NCBI GenBank assembly: GCA_949519155.1
Contig: CATIQU010000030.1
Coordinates: 1 to 32,318 of the forward strand
Direction: 5' to 3'
Length of the DNA stretch: 32,318 bases
From: Polaribacter sp. SA4-10
Lineage (GTDB): Bacteria; Bacteroidota; Bacteroidia; Flavobacteriales; Flavobacteriaceae
Below are positions 1 through 7,692 of the stretch, piece by piece; within the stretch, counting starts at the first letter, position 1, and every line of letters begins with the position of its first letter. The position numbers and the translations under genes are program-made. The notes beneath the pieces are model-generated. The model saw only the letters and a program-made list of their open reading frames with translations. It ran no database searches and was not told the origin of the DNA.

Positions 1-240
1 AATACGTAAAACATCTACCATCTCATTGTGCACAATATCATTAACAAAATAATCGTACAATTCTTGTATCGTGTCAAACCCGTATTCTTGCGCACGTTGC
101 TCCCAATCTGCAGGGAAATCAATTTGTGGTATCGCTATAAAGATGATAATGTTTGGATTGTTTTGTAGTGCATAGTTTATCCATGCACGATGTCCTTCAG
201 TTCGATCTTCAGCTTCATTGCCAGCTTGATTAAGGGTTAG
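1..240 (-). pseudogene. 5'-truncated SGNH-hydrolase-like fragment
   Basis: An open frame of 80 codons runs off the left edge of the window. It begins right after an in-frame TAA (243-241) and has no ATG, GTG or TTG near its beginning; the only ATG is close to the window edge. The translation contains segments such as HRAWINYALQNNPNIIIFIA and FVNDIVHNEMVDVLR. These recall a family of bacterial SGNH-like lipoproteins in which a helix is followed by 'ALxxNPxxxxxxxxP'. That match is from memory and weak. The fragment looks like the 3' part of a gene whose 5' part was replaced by the MORN-repeat gene, which ends at 237. It is probably not translated unless it reinitiates after the upstream stop. 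Confidence 0.45.
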
Positions 241-1651
241 TTATTTTTCATTGAATTAAACATATAATCTTTATCTGCAAAAAAGGCATCCCAAGTATAA
301 TCTTTATCTGCATAATTAAACATCATTTTTCCACCTTGACCGTGCTGTAGATTTAAAACATCGTGACCCAATTCGTGATATAATATATACCACCTTTTAG
401 GATTTGATGCTTTACTCCATTCTTCGGGACTTACCTTTATGATTATTTCTTTATCATTGAAAATACCATATGCTAAAGCTACTACTCCCTTATCTAAAGT
501 TTCAAAAGTTGAGGTTATTTTATAATCACTTGATAGTTTGATATTGTTTAATTCACAATCTTTTAGAAATAATTTTACCATAGCTTCTAAATCATAAACA
601 TTAACATCTTCAATATTTGTGTCTCCAATAACAGAGCGATAGTTAAGTATTATTTCACCATCTTTATATAGAAGTTTTTTTTCTAACTGACCGTTTTCGT
701 AATACTCTTCATACAGACCATTTTTCTTACCGTCTTTGTAGTTTATCATATAATGCAACTGACCGTTTTCGTAATACCATTCAGATAAACCATTCCTTTT
801 ATCGTCTTTGTAGATTAATTTAACTTTTAACTGACCGTTTTCGTAATACTGTTCTACTAAACCATTTTCCTTACCGTCTTTGTAGATTATTTTAGTATTT
901 AACTGACCGTTTTCGTAATACCCTTCGTATAAACCATTCCTCTTATCGTCTTTGTAGATTGATTTTCTTTCTAACTTACCGCTTTCGTAATACCGTTCGT
1001 CTAAACCACTTCTCTTACCATCTTTATAGTTTGATTTATATTTCAACTGACTGTTTTCGTGATACCCTTCCCACAAACCATTTAGCTTACCGTCTTTATA
1101 GTTTGCTTTATAGTTCAACTTACCGCTTTCGTAATACCATTCGTCTAAACCACTTCTCTTATCATCTTTATAGTTTGCTTTAAATTTCAACTGACCGTTA
1201 CTCCGATACCATTCAGATAAACCATTTTGCTTACCGTCTTTGTAGTTTGTTTTGAATTGTAACTTATCATTTCGAAATATCTTTCAGAGAAACCATTTTT
1301 CTTACCGTCTTTGTAGTTTGCTTTATGTTCCAACTTACCGTTTTCGTAATACTTTTCATAAAGACCATTTTCCTTACCGTCTTTGTAGATTGTTTTATAT
1401 TCTAACTGACCGCTTTCGTAATACTCTTCTTCTAAACCACTTCTCTTACCATCTTTATAGTTTGATTTATATTTCAACTGACCGTTTTCGAAATTCCTAT
1501 AGAACACACCATTATAAGGTTTTCCCATATAGTAGGTTATACCATATATTTCTTCAATATACTCGTCTTTAATAGTTTCAATATTAAGCACATTTTCTTG
1601 ACTAAATAAGATTAGTGGGGTAAATAGTAAAATGAATAGTAGCTTTTTCAA
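237..1651 (-). pseudogene. secreted MORN-repeat protein with C-terminal zinc metallopeptidase-like domain, frameshifted
   Basis: Two open frames (1651-1187 and about 1270-237) form one gene of about 471 codons. The start is TTG at 1651, 21 bases below a good -7 box. Residues 1-17 are a signal peptide (KKLLFILLFTPLILFSQ). Then come 11 complete 24-residue MORN_2/YwqK-type repeats (consensus YKDGKxNGLxExYYENGQL) with a degenerate unit at each end. The final 130 residues hold HELGHDVLNLQH, a HExxHx6H zinc-binding pattern, followed by a KMM that could be the Met-turn. The frame breaks at 1270-1272, where minus-strand GAAAT stands for the expected GAAAAT. One extra A restores FENDKLQFK and the repeat phase. 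The break leaves a truncated protein of three or four repeats without the catalytic domain. Substrate unknown. Expression of the second half alone is unlikely because it has no ATG or signal peptide. Confidence 0.75.
655..1490 (-). repeat. tandem 72-bp coding repeats (MORN-type units)
   Basis: The conserved KDGK/KDDK codons (plus-strand ttaycrtctt) recur at 655 (degenerate), 727, 799, 871, 943, 1015, 1087, 1159, 1231, 1302, 1374 and 1446. Every interval is 72 bases except 1231 to 1302, which is 71. That exception marks the frameshift. Stretches of about 50 bases at 1007 and 1438 are nearly identical, which suggests copying of several units by recombination. The periodicity is coding, not a CRISPR array: there are no unique spacers. 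Confidence 0.9.
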
Positions 1652-1671
1652 AGTGCATTTTTTATGATTAT

Positions 1672-1679
1672 CAAATATA
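1672..1679 (-). promoter_or_regulatory. -7 box TATATTTG for the MORN-repeat gene
   Basis: The minus strand reads TATATTTG, a perfect match to the Bacteroidota -7 consensus TAnnTTTG, 21 bases upstream of the TTG start at 1651. It supports that start and implies a short leader. No clear -33 TTTG was found at the usual spacing. Confidence 0.6.
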
Positions 1680-1840
1680 ATAAATTCTTAATAACTGAAC
1701 TTTTTTTAAATGGGGCTAACAGAGATTGTCAAATATCTTTTTTATAAAACTCGAAAAGTCAATTCAGAAAATATGGATTGAACGTAAAACGAATTGTTTT
1801 GGGGCATAGATGGTCAAATAAATGATTTCTAAAATATACC

Positions 1841-1860
1841 GAATTTACCCGAATTTACCC
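1841..1860. repeat. two tandem copies of a 10-bp unit
   Basis: GAATTTACCC occurs twice in direct succession. It lies in the gene-free stretch between the MORN gene (start 1651) and the tRNA terminator (1893). Nothing else recognisable was found there apart from the promoter at 1672-1679. No function can be assigned. Confidence 0.5.
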
Positions 1861-1892
1861 CTATTTGCGCCCTTTTACTAAAATTTAAGCAT

Positions 1893-1924
1893 AAAAAAAG
1901 AGCCACAATTTAATGTAACTCTTT
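1893..1924 (-). terminator. intrinsic terminator of tRNA-Ala
   Basis: On the minus strand AAAGAGTTACA pairs with TGTGGCTCTTT. Two pairs are G-U wobbles that exist only on this strand. Seven U residues follow. It starts 14 bases past the tRNA 3' end. Confidence 0.7.
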
Positions 1925-1937
1925 GATTTTCAATTAG

Positions 1938-2011
1938 TGGAGAAGATGGGACTCGAACCCACGACCTCTTGACTGCCAGTCAAGCGCTCTAGCCAACTGA
2001 GCTACATCCCC
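1938..2011 (-). tRNA. tRNA-Ala (anticodon GGC)
   Basis: The minus strand begins GGGGATGTAGCTCAG and folds as a normal cloverleaf. The D stem is GCTC/GAGC. The anticodon stem CTTGA/TCAAG carries the loop CTGGCAG (anticodon GGC). The T stem is GTGGG/CCCAT with loop TTCGAGT. The acceptor stem has the alanine identity pair G3-U70, and position 73 is A. One acceptor pair is a T6-T67 mismatch. The CCA end is not encoded. The next gene upstream on the same strand is the OmpA-like gene, separated by a terminator. Confidence 0.95.
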
Positions 2012-2054
2012 TTTTATCGCGAAGCTAAAATAGTAAATAAATGAATGTGAAAAC

Positions 2055-2083
2055 AAAAAAAAACCGAGCCAAGGCTCGGTTTT
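2055..2083 (-). terminator. intrinsic terminator after the OmpA-like gene
   Basis: The perfect stem ACCGAGCC/GGCTCGGT with a two-base loop is extended by flanking A and T runs. The minus-strand transcript ends in nine U residues. It lies 40 bases after the OmpA-like stop codon. Confidence 0.85.
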
Positions 2084-2122
2084 AAATAGGTATTAAAATT
2101 GGGTTTTAAAAAGTGCTAAAAC

Positions 2123-2995
2123 CTATAGTTTTACTTCGGTAACGTTGTCAGATAGCAAGGCAAAGAACTTGTCTAAGTTGGGAAGAATTACAATACGTGT
2201 TCTTCTGTTTCTTGCTCTGTTTTTGTAGGAGTTATTTTCCACCAAAGGAACCGTCGCACCTCTACCAGCAGCAATCAATCTGCTTCCGTCTACTTTGTAC
2301 TTACTTTCTAAAAGACGTACAATAGACGTCGCTCTTTTTACACTTAAATCCCAGTTGTCTTGCACAACGTCGTTGCTTATGGTTCTCGAATCGGTGTGTC
2401 CTTCAATCATCACTTCCATGCTTGGTTCTGAATTGATAACACCTGCCAATTTTTTCAATAAAGCATGCGCCCCTCTTTTAATTTTAAAACTTGCTGTGTT
2501 GAACAATAACTTATCTGAAATTGAAATCATCACCACCGTTTGGTTGATATTGATGTCGATATCATTGGATCCTTTTAAATCTGAAGCAGCGATCGATTTA
2601 TTTAAATTGTAGGCCACAGCAATATTCAAAGAATCTTTAAAGGTTTTTGCACCCGCTAAAATGGAAGGATCCACTTTTGCTAAAGTCGCATTCAACAAAG
2701 CTCTTGTTTTTGTAGAAATTACGGCTGTATTTCCAACAAGATCTAACTTCACATCGTTTTCATTTTGTAACGTAACATTGTCGCCTTTTAACGCATTAAT
2801 TTTTTGGTAATAACTAGCAACACGGCCTTCTATTTTTGCAAATTTTGCTTCCAAACCTTCTTTTTCAAGGGTTGTTTTTTGAAGCGTGCTTCGGGTATCA
2901 TTATATTTCTGTTCTAAAGAAACATAGTTTTTTTTTGAAACACATGAAGAATGTGCTAGCAAAACAATTGCAAAGGGTAAAATTAATTTCGTCAT
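2123..2995 (-). CDS. OmpA-family peptidoglycan-binding lipoprotein
   Basis: This 290-residue protein probably anchors the outer membrane to peptidoglycan. It has a lipoprotein-type signal (FAIVLLAHSSC, Cys18), although the -3 residue is not the usual Leu. A coiled-coil-like region at about 25-80 follows (EQKYNDTRSTLQKTTLEKEG). The OmpA C-terminal domain fills the last 120 residues, with the diaminopimelate-binding signature EGHTDS, then LSVKRATSIVRLL, and NRARNRRTRI near the end. It starts at ATG 2995, only 35 bases after the valS stop on the same strand, so it may be cotranscribed with valS. A strong terminator follows. The family is clear. The physiological role in this organism is inferred. 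Confidence 0.9.
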   Translation of the reverse strand: MTKLILPFAIVLLAHSSCVSKKNYVSLEQKYNDTRSTLQKTTLEKEGLEAKFAKIEGRVASYYQKINALKGDNVTLQNENDVKLDLVGNTAVISTKTRALLNATLAKVDPSILAGAKTFKDSLNIAVAYNLNKSIAASDLKGSNDIDININQTVVMISISDKLLFNTASFKIKRGAHALLKKLAGVINSEPSMEVMIEGHTDSRTISNDVVQDNWDLSVKRATSIVRLLESKYKVDGSRLIAAGRGATVPLVENNSYKNRARNRRTRIVILPNLDKFFALLSDNVTEVKL

Positions 2996-3030
2996 TTTAG
3001 GAATTGGGGGGTTGTTTTTGGTTTTAATAT

Positions 3031-5667
3031 TTATTTTAATGAATGTAAACTCTTCTGAACAGTTGCAATTTTTGCCAAGGTATCGGCTTCTTTTTTACGT
3101 TCTACTTCCAACACCGCTTCTGGTGCATTGTTCACAAAACGTTCATTCGATAGCTTTTTCTGAATTCCAAAAAGGAAACCTTCGGCTCTTTTTAATTCTT
3201 TTTGCAGCTTTTCTTGCTCCTCTTCTACATTGATGTTGTCCATAGAAATCGGAATAAAATACTCATTTGATTTCACTCTAAAAGAGGCTCCGTCTACTTT
3301 TTCTGAAACGGTATGGATGCTTGACGTGTTTGTTAATTTCTGAATGATTGCATCAAACGCTTTTGCATTCAGTTCGTTTTCAACCACAAATAATTCAATG
3401 GCATCTCGAAACGGAATGTTTTTGTCTTTACGGATGGTTCTAATTCCTGAAACCACTTGGGTTGCAACATCAAAATCAGCAATAATTTTTGCGTCAAAAT
3501 CTTTGACTGTTGGATACTTTGCGATAATCAAGGCTTCTTCTGGTGTTCTTTCAGCAATGTATTGCCAAATTTCTTCCGATAAGAACGGCATGAATGGATG
3601 CAATACTTTCAAATTGTTTTCTAAAATTCCAATGATTGACGCAAATGTTTTTGCATCAATTGGCTGCTGATATGCAGGCTTCACAATCTCTAACAACCAA
3701 GAGGAAAAATCATCGGTAATGAGTTTATAAATCGCCATTAAAGCATCTGACAAACGGTATTTAGAGAAATGATCTTCTATTTCTGCAAGTGCTTTCTGAA
3801 ATTTTGCTTCGTACCAAGCCAATCCTGTAATAGCTGTTGCTGGTTGTGGAATGCTAGCGTCTATCTCCCACCCCTTAATCAATCGGAAGGCATTCCAAAT
3901 TTTATTGGCAAATTGTTTTCCTTGCTGACATAGGTCTTCATCAAACATGAGGTCGTTTCCAGCAGCAGAACTAAGAAGTAAACCTACACGAACACCATCG
4001 GCACCGTATTGTTCAATCAATTTTAACGCATCTGGCGAATTCCCTAAAGATTTCGACATTTTACGTCGTTGTTTGTCGCGCACCAATCCTGTTAAATAAA
4101 CATTCTGAAACGGTTTTTCATCTTTATATTCATATCCAGCAATAACCATTCTTGCCACCCAGAAAAATAAAATGTCCGGTCCGGTTACCAAATCGTTGGT
4201 TGGATAATAGTATTTAATTTCCTCGTTTTCTGGATTTCGGATTCCATCAAAAACAGACATCGGCCATAACCAAGAAGAGAACCAAGTATCTAAGGCGTCT
4301 TCGTCTTGTCTTAAGTCGGAAGCCAACAATGCAGGGTTTTGTGTTTTCTCTATTGCCAACAATAAAGCGGCATCTCTGGTTTCTGCCACTACAAAGTCTT
4401 CTTTTCCATCTCCATAGAAAAAAGCTGGAATTTGTTGTCCCCACCACAATTGACGTGAAATGTTCCAATCGCGAATATTCTCCATCCAGTGACGGTAGGT
4501 GTTTTCGAATTTCTTTGGATATAAATTGATTTCTGAATCTTCTCCTAAAACTGCCTTTATAGCTGGTTTCACCAAGTCTTCCATCTTCAAAAACCACTGA
4601 TCTGACAAGCGGGGTTCTATAACCGCCTTGGTTCTTTCAGAGGTTCCTACTTTATTGGTATGGATTTCAGTTTTCACCAAAATTCCTTTTTCAGTTAATT
4701 CTTTTGCAATTTCTTCTCGAACTACAAAACGATCTTTCCCTTGATAATGCAGTCCAAAAGAATTCAAAGAGGCATCATCATTAAAAATATCAATGACTTC
4801 TAATTTATGTTTCTCTCCTAAAGCTTTGTCATTTTCATCGTGTGCTGGTGTTACTTTTAGGCAACCTGTTCCAAATTCGATGTCTACATAAGTGTCTTCA
4901 ATAATCGGAATTACACGCCCACTTATGGGTACAATGGCTTTCTTTCCTTTTAAATGCGTAAAACGTGCATCGTCTGGATTGATACAAATAGCGGTATCTC
5001 CAAAAATAGTTTCCGGACGTGTGGTTGCGATGGTTAAGGTATCTTCAGAACCTTCAATGTTGTAGGTTAAATAGTATAAGTTCCCTTGTCTTTCTTCATG
5101 AATTACTTCTTCATCTGACAGGGTAGTTTTTGCTTCTGGATCCCAATTGACCATTCGGTACCCACGATAAATGAGTCCTTTGTTGTAAAGGTCAACGAAC
5201 ACTTTAATTACAGATTCAGACATTTCTGGATCCATGGTAAATGCGGTACGTTCCCAATCACAGGAAGCCCCTAATTTTTTTAATTGCTCTAATATAATTC
5301 CCCCATATTGGTGTTTCCACTCAAAAGCATGGGCAATGAACTCTTCACGGGTTAAATCACTTTTATCAATTCCTTGTTCTTTTAATCTTGCAACTACCTT
5401 TGCTTCGGTTGCAATTGATGCATGGTCTGTTCCTGGCACCCAACACGCATTTTTCCCCAATAAACGTGCGCGTCGAATCAATACATCTTGAATGGTGTTA
5501 TTCAACATGTGTCCCATGTGCAACACTCCCGTAACATTTGGTGGCGGAATGACAATCGTATAAGGTTCTCTTTCGTCTGGTGTAGAATGAAAATAATCAT
5601 GCTGCATCCAGTACTCGTACCACTTGTCTTCTACCTGGCTGGCATCATATTTAGATGGAATTGTCAT
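3031..5667 (-). CDS. valS: valine--tRNA ligase
   Basis: This is a class Ia aminoacyl-tRNA synthetase of 878 residues, the usual length for Bacteroidota ValS. It charges tRNA-Val in the cytoplasm and edits mischarged threonine. The N-terminus (SKYDASQVEDKWYEYW) is typical. The HIGH motif is HMGH at residues 50-53 (PPPNVTGVLHMGH). The KMSKS loop is RRKMSKSLGNS in the second half. The CP1 editing region includes TIATTRPETIFGDTA. The last 70 residues form the ValS tRNA-binding coiled-coil arm (EEEQEKLQKELKRAEGF). The start is ATG at 5667, 31 bases after a good -7 box. The neighbour at 5790 is transcribed divergently. Confidence 0.98.
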   Translation of the reverse strand: MTIPSKYDASQVEDKWYEYWMQHDYFHSTPDEREPYTIVIPPPNVTGVLHMGHMLNNTIQDVLIRRARLLGKNACWVPGTDHASIATEAKVVARLKEQGIDKSDLTREEFIAHAFEWKHQYGGIILEQLKKLGASCDWERTAFTMDPEMSESVIKVFVDLYNKGLIYRGYRMVNWDPEAKTTLSDEEVIHEERQGNLYYLTYNIEGSEDTLTIATTRPETIFGDTAICINPDDARFTHLKGKKAIVPISGRVIPIIEDTYVDIEFGTGCLKVTPAHDENDKALGEKHKLEVIDIFNDDASLNSFGLHYQGKDRFVVREEIAKELTEKGILVKTEIHTNKVGTSERTKAVIEPRLSDQWFLKMEDLVKPAIKAVLGEDSEINLYPKKFENTYRHWMENIRDWNISRQLWWGQQIPAFFYGDGKEDFVVAETRDAALLLAIEKTQNPALLASDLRQDEDALDTWFSSWLWPMSVFDGIRNPENEEIKYYYPTNDLVTGPDILFFWVARMVIAGYEYKDEKPFQNVYLTGLVRDKQRRKMSKSLGNSPDALKLIEQYGADGVRVGLLLSSAAGNDLMFDEDLCQQGKQFANKIWNAFRLIKGWEIDASIPQPATAITGLAWYEAKFQKALAEIEDHFSKYRLSDALMAIYKLITDDFSSWLLEIVKPAYQQPIDAKTFASIIGILENNLKVLHPFMPFLSEEIWQYIAERTPEEALIIAKYPTVKDFDAKIIADFDVATQVVSGIRTIRKDKNIPFRDAIELFVVENELNAKAFDAIIQKLTNTSSIHTVSEKVDGASFRVKSNEYFIPISMDNINVEEEQEKLQKELKRAEGFLFGIQKKLSNERFVNNAPEAVLEVERKKEADTLAKIATVQKSLHSLK

Positions 5668-5697
5668 ACTTTGGGCTAATTTTTAAAATATAGGTCG

Positions 5698-5705
5698 CAA
5701 AAATA
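5698..5705 (-). promoter_or_regulatory. -7 box TATTTTTG for valS
   Basis: The minus strand carries TATTTTTG, matching TAnnTTTG, 31 bases upstream of the valS ATG. The facing gene at 5790 has a weaker candidate, TAGTTTTA at 5765-5772, 17 bases before its ATG. Confidence 0.5.
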
Positions 5706-5789
5706 CAATTATCTACTTTCAGGAGAAAATTAGTCATTGATTTTTTAAAACAAAATTTTTGTTATAGTTTTACTACTTAAATCGATACT

Positions 5790-6194
5790 ATGAAAAGCTT
5801 TTTGCTGTTTTTTACCTTCCTTCTTGTTTCATTTTCAAACCTTGCGCAAGAATTTCAATTTGAGAAAGAAACAATTGACTATGGTAAAATCGCGAAAAAA
5901 TCAGATGGCGCACGTGTTTTTACATTTACAAATATAGGCACTGTACCTTTAGTTATTAAAAGAGTACAATCTACATGTGGGTGTACGATTCCCGAAAAAC
6001 CAGAGGCGCCAATTATGCCCGGTGCAAAAGGGAAAATAAAAGTTTCTTATGACACGAATAAGCCAGGAAGGTTTAATAAACAGATCATTATTTTCTCGAA
6101 TGCAAAGCAAACTCGTAAAGTAATTCGAGTGAAAGGGTATGTATCTTCCGAAATTTCTTTTGAAAAAGAGAAAAGTATGTTGTCCAACAATTAA
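5790..6194 (+). CDS. secreted DUF1573 protein
   Basis: This 134-residue protein has a clear signal peptide (MKSFLLFFTFLLVSFSNLAQ). A single DUF1573 immunoglobulin-like domain follows, marked by FTFTNIGTVPLVIKRVQSTC, then GCTIPEKP, and IKVSYDTNKPGRFNKQI. Cys63 and Cys65 sit at the conserved STCGC position. DUF1573 proteins are very common secreted proteins in Bacteroidota. Their function is not established, so none is assigned. The stop codon overlaps the stop of the convergent protease gene by four bases, so no terminator lies between the two genes. Confidence 0.9.
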   Translation: MKSFLLFFTFLLVSFSNLAQEFQFEKETIDYGKIAKKSDGARVFTFTNIGTVPLVIKRVQSTCGCTIPEKPEAPIMPGAKGKIKVSYDTNKPGRFNKQIIIFSNAKQTRKVIRVKGYVSSEISFEKEKSMLSNN

Positions 6195-7539
6195 ACTCTT
6201 TTCTTCAGTTTAAATTGAAACTTAAGGGTTTCTCCACCTCTATGGATGGTCAGTTTGAATTTTTTTCCATCTTTTGATTGCAACTTATGAATCAGTTCTC
6301 CAATAGACAATTCATGAACTGAACTTCCATTAATCTTCAATAAGATATCATTTGGGTAAATTCCTGCTTGTGCAGCGGGTGAGTTCTTTAAAACTTTGGC
6401 AATGCGATAGGAAGGCTTGAACTTAAAGCGGTAACTTGCCGAAAAAGTAATGGTATTATTATTATTGTTCTCGAGACTTGTGTTTTGTCCTGAGTAGGTA
6501 ATTACTTTTTCTGAATCCAATTCTTTTACTAATTCTTCTCCATTGTACACAATATCCAAACCACTCATATTGTATTCACCCCCCCTGAGAGCGCGGCGCA
6601 TTTTTTAAGTATTAATTTTTTATTTGGATAATCTATCCAAACTTTAAATCGCTTTAAAACATTACTCCCAATGCTCCCATTTCTGGTCTCAAATTTTCTT
6701 GCATGTAGGGTAGAAATAGTATCTAAAAAAGAAACTGTGGGTTGTATTATTTCAAATTTTCCAATTTTAGCTTTTGGAATCCGAGCTCTATTTCCATAAA
6801 TTGTTCCGCTCAAACCTTCTCCTAAAATATCGTTATAATGTCGAATTGGTGTCTTAATCTTTTCATGAGATTCCTCAAACAACCAAAAGGCATCACTCCC
6901 CCCAGTATCTATTAACATTTTTACAGGGGTCATTTCATTTCCAACAGTATCCAATTGTACTGCAACATTTACATAGGGTTTGTTTCTGTGAAATTTGATG
7001 GGTAATTCTTCACATCTTTTACATTTTTTGGATTTAAAGTTCTTTGGATTGTAGAATATTATTTTTTTTGTTTTATAGTTAATTTTAGCAATAACATCTT
7101 TAAACAAACTATATCCAATAATTCCATGTATGGTAGTTCCCATTTTTCCTGAGAGTTCAAACTGATCTTTTAAAATCACATAAATGGTTTCATTGTTACT
7201 CTTTAGATTGCCTATCTTCAATTTATTTTTTTGGGAAATTAACGCATCAATCGCTTTTCCTTTTCCCAATCCTTGTAAAGAAATTTTTTTTACATTTTTC
7301 AATCCCAAATTGTCCTTTTCAGAAAGGCTAAATAAGATTGTTTTATGAACACCTGTATCTAAAATAAAAGACAACTTCATATTATTGACTTCAAGAGGTA
7401 TCACAATAATATTATTAATTAATTGAAACGAGAGTTTCTGAGAGTAACGATTTTCATTAGGAAATCGAAATATTGATTGTCCAAAAACAATATTACTGTT
7501 ATTGAATACTAAAAATAGTATGATTGTTAATTTTTTAAT
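6191..7539 (-). pseudogene. double-DTG (retropepsin-like) aspartyl protease with PDZ domain, frameshifted
   Basis: Two overlapping frames make one gene of about 449 codons. The first half has a signal peptide (KKLTIILFLVFNNSNIVFGQ) and two aspartyl-protease lobes, each with a DTG active-site motif (FILDTGVHKT and MLIDTGGSDAFWL). The second half starts with YNMSGLDIVYNG, a linker I recall from intact flavobacterial homologues. It ends with a PDZ domain (SPAAQAGIYPNDILLKING). The frame breaks in a run of seven G (6579-6585). Eight G would join the halves as SGGGEYNMSG. The start is also abnormal: the codon before the signal peptide is ATT (7539-7537), where ATG is expected, and no in-frame ATG exists upstream before a stop at 7594. 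A -7-like TACCTTTC lies at 7571-7564. An alternative is ATG 7592 joined by one extra A in the run 7531-7536. Confidence 0.75.
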
Positions 7540-7621
7540 AACCGCTTGTATTTGAGTGAATATGAAAGGTACAATAAGAAAATAGCATCCATTTTATATT
7601 TTTATTTTTTAACACATAAAG

Positions 7622-7639
7622 AAACTGAAATTTCAGTTT
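7622..7639. promoter_or_regulatory. 18-bp perfect palindrome, candidate operator
   Basis: AAACTGAAATTTCAGTTT is its own reverse complement. It lies between the protease gene (minus) and the aminotransferase gene (plus), about 20 bases upstream of a -7-like box CAAATTTG (7659-7666). There is no loop and no U run, so it is not a terminator. A dimeric regulator site is one possibility. Chance in AT-rich DNA is another. Confidence 0.35.
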
Positions 7640-7692
7640 TAATATAAAAAATATTTCGCAAATTTGTAATCTTAAATACGATATCAAAAATT

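Noticed and set aside
237..1190. Independent gene starting at 1190
   Set aside because: The start would be an internal TTG in the middle of a repeat. The same frame continues upstream to the frameshift, so this is the second half of one gene.
655..1490. CRISPR-like periodicity
   Set aside because: The 72-base spacing is a continuous coding repeat with no unique spacers and no cas genes nearby.
959..1572. Plus-strand reading frames in the MORN array
   Set aside because: They are antisense shadows of the repeats. They have no promoter or start context, and the minus-strand frame carries the signal peptide and motifs.
237..2011. tRNA-Ala as attachment site of an integrated element
   Set aside because: No integrase and no second copy of the tRNA 3' end were found within the window. 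The left boundary is only suggestive.
3012..3233. Plus-strand 73-residue frame at the valS 3' end
   Set aside because: It lies mostly antisense to valS with no supporting features.
4247..4597. Minus-strand 116-residue frame within valS
   Set aside because: It overlaps valS in another frame and has no family features or regulatory signal.
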